Below are positions 6,623 through 14,425 of a stretch of DNA of 20,733 nucleotides, in pieces; the stretch's first letter is position 1, and each line of letters opens with the position of its first letter. The notes under the pieces were generated by a model that saw nothing but the letters and a program-made list of their open reading frames with translations, was not told the origin of the DNA and searched no databases. The translations under genes and the position numbers were made by a program. Location of the stretch: assembly GCA_025800435.1 (NCBI GenBank), contig JAOXRV010000271.1:1-20733 (forward strand). The letters are read 5' to 3'. This stretch comes from Cellvibrionaceae bacterium (lineage in GTDB: Bacteria; Pseudomonadota; Gammaproteobacteria; Pseudomonadales; Cellvibrionaceae).

Positions 6623-7549
6623 TTAGAACTTCATTTCGATACCAACGCCAGCGTAGTCGTTGTCATCGCTCATGTTGTCAGCTTCTTCGTGGGTGTAGTA
6701 AGCGAACAACTTGGTTTTCTTGGACAGCTTGTAGTCAGCGCCCATGCTCCAGGTTTTGGCGTCTTCTTTAACCATATCAGATTGGCCGTACTGCAACTTC
6801 AGGGCAACGGGCTTGGAAACTTTAACCTTAGCAGATACAACCCAGCCATCACCGTCTCGCAATGAAGAACCACCAGCATCCTGATCTTCCCACAGCACAC
6901 CCAACTGTACAGAGCTTACTTTAAACTGACCAACTAGGCGAAGGGCTTCGGCGCCTTCTTTTTCAACGTCCTGATCGTAAGCGACGGCTAAGTATACGCC
7001 AGCGTCTTTGTCGTCGTAGGCGATAGCGGTAGAGATACCGTCATCGCGGCTTTCGTCTTCATTGGCGATGTATGAGATTTTAGCCTTGATAGCACCGGCA
7101 ATCTTAGGCGTGGTGTACTGAATCTGGTTGCTGGAGCGGTTGTCGTTCTTGGTCAGAATAGACTTGATATCACCTTCCAGATCGTTAAACAGATCCACTT
7201 TCTTTTGCGCCTTTTTGAAAGGGGTATCGTATTTACCAACGATTACCTGACCGAAGCCGCCTTCCAAACCAACAAAGATATTGCGCTGGCTAAAGGTGTC
7301 GCCATCTTTATCGCCATCGTCAATATGGGTTTCGTATTCAAACTTGTAGATAGCCTTCAGACCGTTACCCAGGTCTTCTTTGCCTTTAAAGCCAACGCGA
7401 GAAGCATTGCTTACTACTTCGGTGATGCTATCACCTTTCTCGTCGGCAGACTGAACAGCAACGTTAGCCTTACCGTAAACAGTTACATCAGCCAGAGCTG
7501 ACATGGGCAGTACAGCAGCAATGGCCAGTGGCAATAGTGCTTTTTTCAT
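6623..7549 (-). CDS. General outer-membrane porin
   Basis: A 308-residue Gram-negative general porin (Porin_4/OmpC-like family), expected to form a trimeric 16-stranded barrel for passive diffusion of small solutes. The ATG gives a signal peptide cleaved after ALA, with mature start DVTVYGKANVAV. Family hallmarks are SRVGFKGKEDLGNGLKAIYKFEYE, SQRNIFVGLEGGFGQVIVGKYDTP and a C-terminal GVGIEMKF ending in Phe, the BAM recognition signal. AGGGG lies eight bases before the ATG; longer in-frame starts would add 42 residues ahead of the signal peptide. The loop regions are rich in Asp/Glu and Lys, so ion selectivity cannot be predicted with confidence. Upstream is a phased CTGTAAT repeat resembling a Pho box; downstream is a strong terminator. 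Confidence 0.92.
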   Translation of the reverse strand: MKKALLPLAIAAVLPMSALADVTVYGKANVAVQSADEKGDSITEVVSNASRVGFKGKEDLGNGLKAIYKFEYETHIDDGDKDGDTFSQRNIFVGLEGGFGQVIVGKYDTPFKKAQKKVDLFNDLEGDIKSILTKNDNRSSNQIQYTTPKIAGAIKAKISYIANEDESRDDGISTAIAYDDKDAGVYLAVAYDQDVEKEGAEALRLVGQFKVSSVQLGVLWEDQDAGGSSLRDGDGWVVSAKVKVSKPVALKLQYGQSDMVKEDAKTWSMGADYKLSKKTKLFAYYTHEEADNMSDDNDYAGVGIEMKF

Positions 7550-7615
7550 GGAGTAGTCCCCTATATCGATTTTTTCAGCTATCTTTAAACGCTTGCGCGT
7601 CTTTATATTTTTAAA

Positions 7616-7629
7616 CCACCTCGCGGTGG
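7616..7629 (-). other. Small hairpin in the porin leader
   Basis: CCACC-GCGA-GGTGG read on the minus strand: a 5-bp stem with a GCGA tetraloop, followed by TTTAAAAATAT, 67 bp before the porin start. It may affect mRNA stability. The U run is too short to call a terminator. Confidence 0.3.
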
Positions 7630-7699
7630 CCGGTTTTACATCAAAACTCGGTATAACCGCCAAAGTTAGTACCAACGGCTTGGGCTGCTATCGGCCTTT

Positions 7700-7728
7700 A
7701 TTACAGAAACATTACAGAAATATAACTG
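7700..7728 (-). promoter_or_regulatory. Pho-box-like direct repeats upstream of the porin
   Basis: On the minus strand, three half-sites occur at exactly 11-bp spacing: CAGTTAT (7722-7728), CTGTAAT (7711-7717) and CTGTAAT (7700-7706), joined by ATTT and GTTT. The PhoB consensus is two CTGTCAT half-sites, 11 bp apart, with an AT-rich linker, so the two CTGTAAT copies differ from it at one base each. The site is about 150 bp before the porin start. Phosphate-starvation control is inferred. Confidence 0.6.
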
Positions 7729-7962
7729 TAGCCTAGGCCCGAAATACGAATGCAGCTAATCTAACGGTGAAATATTTCAGTTATATGACTAAGAAGGGAT
7801 ATTTAGAGAGTTTTTATATATTCAATAAAATCAATGACTTAGAATCATGAGATTACTAAAACTAGGTATTTTTTCGAGCGCCCGCCACAAGCGACTAAAA
7901 ATTAAGCAGAAAATTTAATGATTGCCATGCCAAGCATGGAGCTAACGGCCCACTCAAATGCC
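7729..7962. other. AT-rich intergenic region between hvfC and porin promoter
   Basis: A 234-bp non-coding, AT-rich stretch. It holds a 6-bp perfect hairpin, CCATGC-CAA-GCATGG (7925-7939), 24 bp after the hvfC stop, with only a weak T run beyond. It also holds an imperfect dyad (TTAGAATC at 7839-7846 with GATTACTAA at 7851-7859). Neither is a firm terminator or operator, and no small gene is seen. Confidence 0.4.
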
Positions 7963-8724
7963 TCAAGCAAGGGAAAGAATGGATTTAGACGCCAAATCCC
8001 GCACTATTTCACAGGCAAAGCCATGCAGTTGTTGGGCTTGTGGGTGCTGCATTTCTGTTGCCAGCACCTGTAGGCACTGCTCAAGATTGGGCGAGTTCTG
8101 TTCGCTTAACAGCAATAGCAGGCGAATAGTGGGGCCATTGGACTCGATAAACCTCACCTGCTCTCGCTGACGATAGACCAGTAAAAAGCTGTTCTGCTCA
8201 CCTACTTGCTGTGGCTGATGCTCAGCACTGACTTGATGTACCGGGTATTGGTAAACCAACGGCCAGGCCAGCGGCGAAACTCTGGGTAAACTTGCCAGCA
8301 GTTCGGTATCGCTTAGAGCCAGCAGGCTACTGCCGTCTACCGCTTCTGCCTCGGATACATCCAGCGCCAGTTCCACCCACTCATAGTGGGCCAGCTCCAA
8401 CATAAAGGGCGGGTCACAGGGGCGGGGCTCAAACTCGGTTTGCAAAAATTGCAAAAATTCCTGGCTGATGTGTAAAAAATAAGGCGAATGGCTGTGGTGT
8501 TTGCGCACAAACTCGCGCAGCAAAGCCAGCCAGTCTTCGCCGTCGTACAGCTCGCGCAATACCGGAAAGGCCCCGGCAATAAAGCCCTCAATATTGTTAA
8601 AGATAAGATCTTGATAAATTTTTACGCGCCTGGGCTCTACATCACTGGGGCCGGCCACATAATCTGGGTCGCGCAAGTGGGCGGCCATACTGGCCTGTAC
8701 ACATTTAAAATCATTTGAGCCCAT
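7963..8724 (-). CDS. hvfC: HvfC/BufC-like DUF2063 RiPP maturation partner
   Basis: A 253-residue protein. The N-terminal ~95 residues match DUF2063: MAAHLRDPDYV, RRVKIYQDLIFNNIEGFI (the R..IY..L..NN pattern), FPVLRELYDGEDWLALLREFV and HSPYFLHISQEFLQFL. The C-terminal part is the variable barrel-like region of the HvfC/BufC family (LLVYRQREQVRFIESNGPTIRLLLLL). In MNIO systems this protein partners with the DUF692 enzyme and helps present the precursor peptide. The ATG at 8724 lies 14 bp inside the end of hvfB (ATGGGCTCAAATGA), which indicates translational coupling; the longer in-frame start at 8847 would add 41 unsupported residues. It is the last gene of the cluster. No DoxX-like hvfD follows; the next feature is the porin promoter region. 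Confidence 0.9.
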   Translation of the reverse strand: MGSNDFKCVQASMAAHLRDPDYVAGPSDVEPRRVKIYQDLIFNNIEGFIAGAFPVLRELYDGEDWLALLREFVRKHHSHSPYFLHISQEFLQFLQTEFEPRPCDPPFMLELAHYEWVELALDVSEAEAVDGSSLLALSDTELLASLPRVSPLAWPLVYQYPVHQVSAEHQPQQVGEQNSFLLVYRQREQVRFIESNGPTIRLLLLLSEQNSPNLEQCLQVLATEMQHPQAQQLHGFACEIVRDLASKSILSLA

Positions 8725-9589
8725 GCTGTTGCCGCTCCGTGCTGGTGGTTGCGGCCAGGGGCTGGGCGGCGCGCTGCTGCGCCGCTTTAATTTGGCCCAC
8801 CTCTCGCAATAACTCAGGCAGCGGCGGAATATTAAAATCCCGCTCAAGCAAGGTGGGTATCACCCCAAAATTTTGATAAGCCCGGTCCAGCAACTGCCAC
8901 ACTGGGTCAATCACATCGGCGCCGTGGGTGTCCACTTTTAAATCGTCGGCCTCATCGTAATGGCCGGCAATATGAATATATTTTGCTCGCTCGCCGGGCA
9001 TGCGGTCGAGAAACTCAATCGGGTCATAGCCGTGGTTGATGCTATTCACATAGATATTATTGACATCGAGCAGAAGATCGCAGTCGGCTTCGCTCAGCAC
9101 CGCATTGAGAAAGTCTATCTCTGACATCTGCTGGCCGGGCGCACAGTAATAGGAGGCATTTTCCATGGCGATGCGCTCGCCCAAAATATCCTGCACCTGG
9201 CGAATACGTGCCGCCGTATAGTGCACCGCCTCTTCGGTAAAGGGGATGGGTAATAAATCGTATAGATGACCCTGCTCGCTGCAATAAGTTAAGTGCTCAG
9301 AGTAATAGGGAACCTTGTGTTCATCCATAAAGCGGCGAATAGATTTGACCAGCTCCACATCCACCGGATCTGGCGAACCAATGGATAAAGACAAGCCGTG
9401 GCAGATAATTGGGAAGCGCTCGCTGTACTGTTTAAACTGACGCCCCAGGCGGCCGCCAACTCCAATCCAGTTTTCTGGGGCCACTTCCATAAACTGTACA
9501 TCTTCAAGGCTGAGGTCTTGGGCCTCTTCCAGCATGCTGCGGCGCAGCCCCAGGCCCACGCCCTTAACTGGAAAATCTTCTGTGTACAT
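8711..9589 (-). CDS. hvfB: HvfB/BufB-like DUF692 multinuclear non-heme iron oxidase (MNIO)
   Basis: A 292-residue TIM-barrel enzyme of the DUF692/MNIO family, normally about 280-300 residues. Characterised relatives use an iron cluster and O2 to convert peptide cysteines into copper-binding heterocycles. Candidate metal ligands in the usual order are His64 (CHGLSLSIG), His99 (YSEHLTYC), Glu143 (MENASYY), Asp175 and Asn177 (LLDVNNIYVN), His186 (NHGYDP), His206/His210 (YIHIAGHYDE), Asp220/His222 (DTHG) and Glu249 (LLERDFN). All look intact. The ATG at 9589 has AGGGG nearby; a TTG five codons upstream overlaps that site. The C-terminal ~20 residues (TTSTERQQ..) look unstructured. It lies 94 bp after hvfA and overlaps hvfC by 14 bp, so enzyme and partner are probably made in step. 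Confidence 0.94.
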   Translation of the reverse strand: MYTEDFPVKGVGLGLRRSMLEEAQDLSLEDVQFMEVAPENWIGVGGRLGRQFKQYSERFPIICHGLSLSIGSPDPVDVELVKSIRRFMDEHKVPYYSEHLTYCSEQGHLYDLLPIPFTEEAVHYTAARIRQVQDILGERIAMENASYYCAPGQQMSEIDFLNAVLSEADCDLLLDVNNIYVNSINHGYDPIEFLDRMPGERAKYIHIAGHYDEADDLKVDTHGADVIDPVWQLLDRAYQNFGVIPTLLERDFNIPPLPELLREVGQIKAAQQRAAQPLAATTSTERQQHGLK

Positions 9590-9637
9590 GGTTGCCCCTG
9601 TCAATGACTAATGATGCGCTCGATAACTGTGGCCGAA

Positions 9638-9669
9638 GCCGCCACCCCCGCGAGTGCGGGGATAGCGGC
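9638..9669 (-). promoter_or_regulatory. GC-rich intercistronic hairpin between hvfA and hvfB
   Basis: An inner stem CCCCGC-GAGT-GCGGGG (9646-9661) sits inside an outer GCCGC/GCGGC stem (9638-9642, 9665-9669). There is no U run after it on the minus strand, so it is more likely a 3'-end stabiliser or partial terminator that keeps hvfA mRNA in excess of hvfBC. Confidence 0.55.
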
Positions 9670-9683
9670 GTTAGGGCCTTAAA

Positions 9684-10034
9684 TTAGGCAGCGCCACCGC
9701 ACTTGCCTTCACCACATTTACCTTCGCCGGCTTTTTTCTTACCGCCGCATTTACCTTCGCCGCACTTACCTTCGCCGGCTTTTTTCTTGTGGCCGCACTT
9801 ACCTTCGCCGCATTTACCTTCACCGGCTTTTTTCTTGTGGCCACATTTACCTTCGCCACATTTACCTTCACCACACTTGCCTTCGGTGGCGTTGGCTGCC
9901 AATTGGTAACCGCCGGATAGCTCAGTGGCGGCAAAGGGGTTTTCAGTTGCGGCAGACACACCCAGGGAAGCAGATGCCAACATGGCTGCGCCAACGGCCG
10001 CCGCGATTGGGGTTATAGTAGTTTTCTTCGACAT
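9684..10034 (-). CDS. hvfA: HvfA-like EGKCG-repeat RiPP precursor peptide
   Basis: A 116-residue exported precursor. A signal peptide (MSKKTTITPIAAAVGAAMLA..VSA, cleavage near residue 28) is followed by a short spacer (ATENPFAATELSGGYQLAANAT). The rest is repeats: nine EGKCG units in groups of 3, 2, 2 and 2, separated by HKKKAG, HKKKAG and GKKKAG. All nine cysteines (54, 59, 64, 75, 80, 91, 96, 107, 112) are in EGKCG units and none lies elsewhere, so each is a candidate modification site. In Haemophilus HvfA, EGKCG cysteines are oxidised by HvfB-HvfC into copper-chelating groups; the same is inferred here. AAGGA precedes the ATG at good spacing; a longer in-frame start at 10169 is not supported. 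The lysine-rich spacers may keep the product soluble. Confidence 0.93.
   Translation of the reverse strand: MSKKTTITPIAAAVGAAMLASASLGVSAATENPFAATELSGGYQLAANATEGKCGEGKCGEGKCGHKKKAGEGKCGEGKCGHKKKAGEGKCGEGKCGGKKKAGEGKCGEGKCGGAA
9696..9884 (-). repeat. In-frame tandem repeat encoding EGKCG units, 48-nt period
   Basis: A 48-nt unit encodes the 16-residue block EGKCGEGKCGHKKKAG and its GKKKAG variant, with 15-nt EGKCG subunits inside. Codons vary between units (acc/gcc choices, cac/ggt spacer), so the array is not a very recent perfect expansion, but it could still change copy number by slippage. Confidence 0.85.
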
Positions 10035-10148
10035 AACTCGTTTCCTTCTGACTAGAGTACACGGGGGGCCTAGGCCACCTACCGCATATGAAAGGTTATT
10101 ATTGATCCAGCCCACACAGATTAGATGATAAACTAGGCCAAAACCAGC

Positions 10149-10165
10149 CATCACACGATGTGATG
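10149..10165. promoter_or_regulatory. Perfect dyad upstream of hvfA, candidate operator
   Basis: CATCACA-CGA-TGTGATG is a perfect 7-bp inverted repeat with a 3-bp centre, 115 bp upstream of the hvfA start in the 195-bp hvfA-hrpA gap. I do not recognise the regulator. No clear sigma-70 promoter could be fixed nearby. Confidence 0.4.
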
Positions 10166-10229
10166 CCATAATTATGACGTAAAGGGCCGGTGGAAGTTCT
10201 CACGCTTTTGTCACGGGGGGCTAAAGCCT

Positions 10230-13200
10230 TTATGCCTGGCTAATTTCTACCCAAAGCTTATTTAGACGCTTACTGGAAACCGGCACCCGGGTTTTTAGGC
10301 TTTGGGCAAATAACGAGATACGCATTTCTTCGATTAACCAGCGGTATTCCTGCCACTTGGGGTCGGCCCGAAAGGCGGCGCCACCGAGTTTCTCCAAACG
10401 CTGCTGATGGGGCTCCCACAGGGCTTCTAGCTCGTGAATATGAAGCCGATCGCGCTGAACATTAAGGGCCACTTTATCCAAACGCAGGCTCAGGCCCTTA
10501 AGATAGCGCAGATAATCGCCAAACTGCGCCGCCCCCACTTGATAGAGGCAACCCGGATAGAACAACTGCCCCAACTGGTGATTAATATCAGCGGTGGCGT
10601 AGGCCATGGCCAGGTTATTGCGCTGGCTTTTAAGGGTCTTTTTCACCCCTACCAGAGCCACCAAAACCTTGCCCAATTCATCGGCCAGGGCCTGGGCCCG
10701 TGGCCCTAAGTCACTGCGAAGCTGGCCCAACCAGGCATTAAAATCATCCCCTTGGCGCGGCCAGGGCTCAGGCAGTAGCTCGGCCACTGCGGCACTGAGC
10801 AGGTCATCCATCACCTGATCACGGCTGCCCATATTAGCCACGCTCAGACCCAGATCTTTACCCTTGAGCAGGTTTTTCTGCAGGTTTTTGGTTTCGCTGC
10901 CAAGCTGTAACAGAGCCAGGCGCACCAGCCCCCGGCGGCTGAGATCCTCGGCTTCTAGCGGGTTATCCTGCAAACGAATAGCCGTGTGCTTGCCCTCATC
11001 GACCAGTGCCGGGTAGGCCCGAATACTGACCCCGCCGCGCTTAAGCTGGCAGGTCTTAGCCAGTTCGCCAAAGTCCCAATCGGTAATTTGCCCGCGCTCG
11101 ATCTCGCTGCCCGAATCCTGCAGGCGCTTTTGCACTTGGTCTTTATAGCGCTCGCGCAAGGCTAACAAATCCCGCCCCTGTTCAATCAGACGGCCGCGCT
11201 CATCTTCGACCTTAATATTTAAGCGGTAGTAGCTATCCAGTTTTTCAATAGACCAATCTTGTGGGCCAATATCCACCGCCGTGTGGCGCTTTAACTGTTC
11301 GGCCAACACCTCCCACAAGGGTCGGTTTTGGGGGCTCATGGCGGCCAGGGCTTTATCGACAAAATTGGGCACCGGCACAAAATGTTTGCGCAGGGTTTTC
11401 GGCAGGCCTTTCACCAGGGCGATGCATTTCTCGCGCAATAAGCCCGGCACCAGCCATTCAAGTCGCGCCTCGGGCACCAGATGCAAAGCGCCCACCGGTA
11501 CATGCAAACTCACACCATCGTCTTCGGCTTTGGGGTCAAAATGGTAGCTGAGCAAAAACTCCAGCCCCTCCCATTCCATAATATCCGGGAACTGGGCCTC
11601 GCCCACATCCTCGGCACTGTGGCGCATCAGCAGCTCGCGCTCAAAGTACAACAGCTTGGGCTGCTGCTGTTCGGCCTGCTTGCGCCAGTGCTCAAAGCCG
11701 GCCAGGTTGACTACCTGCTCGGGAATACGCTCCTGGTAAAACCCGTATAATACTTCGTCGTCCACCAGAATATCCCGGCGCCGACTTTTGGCTTCTAAAT
11801 CCTGCAGTTCTTGCAACAGCGCCTGGTTGTGCTTAAAAAACGGCGCCTTTAAGCCGGCACCCTTGCGGCTCTGGGGGTATTTGCCTTCAACCAGGGCCTG
11901 GCGAATAAACAACTCCCGGCACTGTGCCGGGTCTATCTGGCTGTAATTAACCCGCTGCTTTTCCACCAGCACCAGACCGTAGAGCCCAATTTTTTCAAAC
12001 GCCATTACCTGGCCGGAGCGGCTATTATAATGGGGTTCAAAATAACTGCGCTTGATCAAGTGTTTGGCCGCAGCCAAGGCCCAATCCGGCTCAATTTTGG
12101 CAACTGTGTGGGCAAATAGTTGTGAGGTTTCTATCAGCTCGGCGGCCACTAGCCACTTGGGGCGTTTTTTATACTGGCCCGAGCCCGGGAAGATACTGAA
12201 TTTACGGTTGCGCGCCCCTAGGTATTCCCGCTCTTCGCTTAAATTACCAATTCGCCCCAGCAGGCCGGTGATTAGGGCACGGTGAATATTCTCGTAACTG
12301 GCCGCTTCTTTATTGAGCTTGGGCTGTAGCTTTAAATCTTTTAGGGCCAAACGCAGTTGGGTATGTATATCCCGCCATTCGCGCAGGCGCAAATAGGATA
12401 AAAACTCCCGCTTACACTGTTTGCGCCACTGATTTTGGGACAATTCTTGACGCTGCGACTCGGCGTAGTGCCACAAATTAATTAGGCTGACAAAGTCTGA
12501 GTGGTCGTCTTTAAAGCGCCGGTGTTTTTCATCGGCCTGCTGTTTTTTCTCGGCCGGGCGCTCGCGCGGGTCTTGAATCGACAGGGCGCTGGCAATAATC
12601 AACAGCTCTTCCAAACAGCCCAGGTTGGCCGCCGCCAGCACCATACGCGCCAGGCTGGGGTCGATATTTAAGCGGCTGATCTGTCGCCCCATGGGGCTGA
12701 GCTGGTCGTTGTTATCGATCGCCTGCAACTCGTGCAGCAACTTAAAGCCGTCGCTGATCAGGCGCGAATCCGGCGCATCCACAAACGGAAAGCGGCGCAC
12801 ATCGCCGATGCGCATCTGCAACATCTGCAAAATAACCGCACCTAAATTGGTGCGCAATATCTCCGCATCGGTAAACTCTGGCCGCGATAAAAAATCTTCT
12901 TCGCTGTAGAGCCGAATACACAGGCCCTCGCTGACCCGGCCACAGCGGCCCATGCGCTGGTTGGCGCTGGCCTGTGACACCGCCTCAATCGGCAGGCGTT
13001 GCACCTTGGTTTTATAACTGTAGCGAGAAATACGTGCGGTGCCCGGGTCGATCACATAGCGAATACCCGGCACCGTAATCGAGGTTTCGGCCACATTGGT
13101 GGCCAGCACAATGCGCCGGCCCTTATGGCCCTGAAACACTTTATTTTGCTCGGCCAAACTCAGCCTTGCATACAGCGGCAATACCTCAAAATGCGGAAAG

Positions 13201-14153
13201 TTAGCCTTGCGAATGGCCAGCGCCGCCTCGCGAATTTCGCGCTCACCACTTAAAAACACCAGCACATCGCCACCGCGTTTACCGCTGGCTTTTTCCAGCT
13301 GACCAATCTCCTCGACCGCCTCGACAATGGCGCGGTTTATGTCTTGATCGTCACTGTCGCGATCGGCCATGGGCCGATACAAGACCTCGACCGGGTAGGT
13401 GCGGCCAGACACCTCAATGATAGGGGCCTGGTTAAAGTGCTGGCTAAAACGCTCCACATCGATGGTGGCCGAGGTGATGATTACTTTCAGATCGGGGCGC
13501 TTGGGCAAAATGGTCTTGAGATACCCCAACAAAAAATCGATATTAAGGCTGCGCTCGTGGGCCTCGTCGATAATGATGGTGTCGTATTTATTTAAAAAGC
13601 GATCGTGCTGAATCTCCGCCAGTAAAATACCGTCGGTCATCAGCTTGATATACGTCTCTGGGCCGGAGTGGTCAGTAAAGCGCACCTGATAACCCACCTG
13701 CTCACCCAGGGGGCTACCCACTTCTTCGGCAATGCGCGCCGCCACCGTGCGCGCGGCAATACGGCGGGGTTGGGTATGGCCAATTAACCCCTTGCGACCG
13801 CGCCCCAACTCTAAACAAATTTTTGGCAACTGGGTGGTCTTACCCGAGCCGGTCTCACCGGCCACCACCACCACTTGGTGCTCGGCAATGGCGGCACTGA
13901 TCTGCTCGCGCTTGGCGGCAATGGGCAGGTTTTCGGGGAAGTTAAGCAGCGGCACCGAATCGACCCGGCGCTGATGCAGCGCCGCCGAGGCGGCAATGGC
14001 ACCGCTGAGCTTGGCCAGGCCTTTATCAATGGCCTGGCCCGCATCTTGGCGCTTGGCCAGCTCCTGCAACTGGCGCCGCAGGCGGTGATAATCCCGCCCC
14101 ATTACCTGGGGCAATAATTGGCGGGCTTGGGCGAGGCTGCTGGAATCGGTCAT
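10230..14153 (-). CDS. hrpA: ATP-dependent DEAH-box RNA helicase HrpA
   Basis: A 1307-residue helicase, close to the ~1300 residues of Escherichia coli HrpA. The N-terminal ~85 residues precede the helicase core. Motif I is GETGSGKT (residues 99-106), the DEAH box is at 196-199 (IIIDEAHERSLN), and motif III is SAT (near 227). The second RecA-like domain has NVAETSITVPGIRYVIDPG and QRMGRCGRVSEG (motif VI). The HA2/OB-fold region follows, and the C-terminal half is the HrpA-specific DUF3418-type extension. HrpA works on RNA in the cytoplasm and has been tied to rescue of stalled ribosomes and mRNA processing. All core motifs look intact. The ribosome binding site is weak. It follows the second TonB receptor gene with a 272-bp gap containing a large inverted repeat. 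Confidence 0.97.
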   Translation of the reverse strand: MTDSSSLAQARQLLPQVMGRDYHRLRRQLQELAKRQDAGQAIDKGLAKLSGAIAASAALHQRRVDSVPLLNFPENLPIAAKREQISAAIAEHQVVVVAGETGSGKTTQLPKICLELGRGRKGLIGHTQPRRIAARTVAARIAEEVGSPLGEQVGYQVRFTDHSGPETYIKLMTDGILLAEIQHDRFLNKYDTIIIDEAHERSLNIDFLLGYLKTILPKRPDLKVIITSATIDVERFSQHFNQAPIIEVSGRTYPVEVLYRPMADRDSDDQDINRAIVEAVEEIGQLEKASGKRGGDVLVFLSGEREIREAALAIRKANFPHFEVLPLYARLSLAEQNKVFQGHKGRRIVLATNVAETSITVPGIRYVIDPGTARISRYSYKTKVQRLPIEAVSQASANQRMGRCGRVSEGLCIRLYSEEDFLSRPEFTDAEILRTNLGAVILQMLQMRIGDVRRFPFVDAPDSRLISDGFKLLHELQAIDNNDQLSPMGRQISRLNIDPSLARMVLAAANLGCLEELLIIASALSIQDPRERPAEKKQQADEKHRRFKDDHSDFVSLINLWHYAESQRQELSQNQWRKQCKREFLSYLRLREWRDIHTQLRLALKDLKLQPKLNKEAASYENIHRALITGLLGRIGNLSEEREYLGARNRKFSIFPGSGQYKKRPKWLVAAELIETSQLFAHTVAKIEPDWALAAAKHLIKRSYFEPHYNSRSGQVMAFEKIGLYGLVLVEKQRVNYSQIDPAQCRELFIRQALVEGKYPQSRKGAGLKAPFFKHNQALLQELQDLEAKSRRRDILVDDEVLYGFYQERIPEQVVNLAGFEHWRKQAEQQQPKLLYFERELLMRHSAEDVGEAQFPDIMEWEGLEFLLSYHFDPKAEDDGVSLHVPVGALHLVPEARLEWLVPGLLREKCIALVKGLPKTLRKHFVPVPNFVDKALAAMSPQNRPLWEVLAEQLKRHTAVDIGPQDWSIEKLDSYYRLNIKVEDERGRLIEQGRDLLALRERYKDQVQKRLQDSGSEIERGQITDWDFGELAKTCQLKRGGVSIRAYPALVDEGKHTAIRLQDNPLEAEDLSRRGLVRLALLQLGSETKNLQKNLLKGKDLGLSVANMGSRDQVMDDLLSAAVAELLPEPWPRQGDDFNAWLGQLRSDLGPRAQALADELGKVLVALVGVKKTLKSQRNNLAMAYATADINHQLGQLFYPGCLYQVGAAQFGDYLRYLKGLSLRLDKVALNVQRDRLHIHELEALWEPHQQRLEKLGGAAFRADPKWQEYRWLIEEMRISLFAQSLKTRVPVSSKRLNKLWVEISQA

Positions 14154-14256
14154 TTAAATCGGGGCAAAAGCCCAATTATAAATCAGCAACACCTATCACC
14201 CAAGCGGACATACATCTTGGCTGGAATTTTGATGCCAAAAGTTACCCAGGGTCTAG

Positions 14257-14367
14257 GCTTGAGGGTTGGGGGGTACTTTCGCAGTGACTAGGCTTCCGGA
14301 CGAAACGGGGGCCAGCTGCTGGACGCAGCGCTTTCGGAACGGAGAAAGTGCCCCCCAACCCTCAAGC
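14257..14367. repeat. Long inverted repeat, hairpin or MITE-like element
   Basis: Two 24-bp arms (14257-14280 and 14344-14367) match at 23 positions, with a core of GAGGGTTGGGGGG against CCCCCCAACCCTC. The 63-bp loop carries a further small palindrome (CCAGCTGCTGG, 14312-14322). Past a small bulge the stem can extend to ACCCAG/CTGGGT (14244-14249, 14367-14372). No T run follows on either strand and no target duplication is obvious. It sits between the second receptor and hrpA. It could be a solitary REP/MITE-like repeat or a structured RNA. Confidence 0.75.
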
Positions 14368-14425
14368 TGGGTTTTGTTACCAAAGGCGGGGACACATGGC
14401 CTCTTCCTAGCAGCAACACCAAGCG

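Noticed and set aside
9696..9884. Regular repeats suggesting a CRISPR array
   Set aside because: The units are contiguous, in-frame protein-coding modules without unique spacers, and no cas genes are near.
9671..9994. Lys/Val-rich 107-codon frame on the minus strand and a Pro/His-rich 68-codon frame on the plus strand over the hvfA repeats
   Set aside because: Both are other-frame readings of the 48-nt repeat; repeats create long open frames by chance, and the HvfA frame has signal peptide, start and family match.
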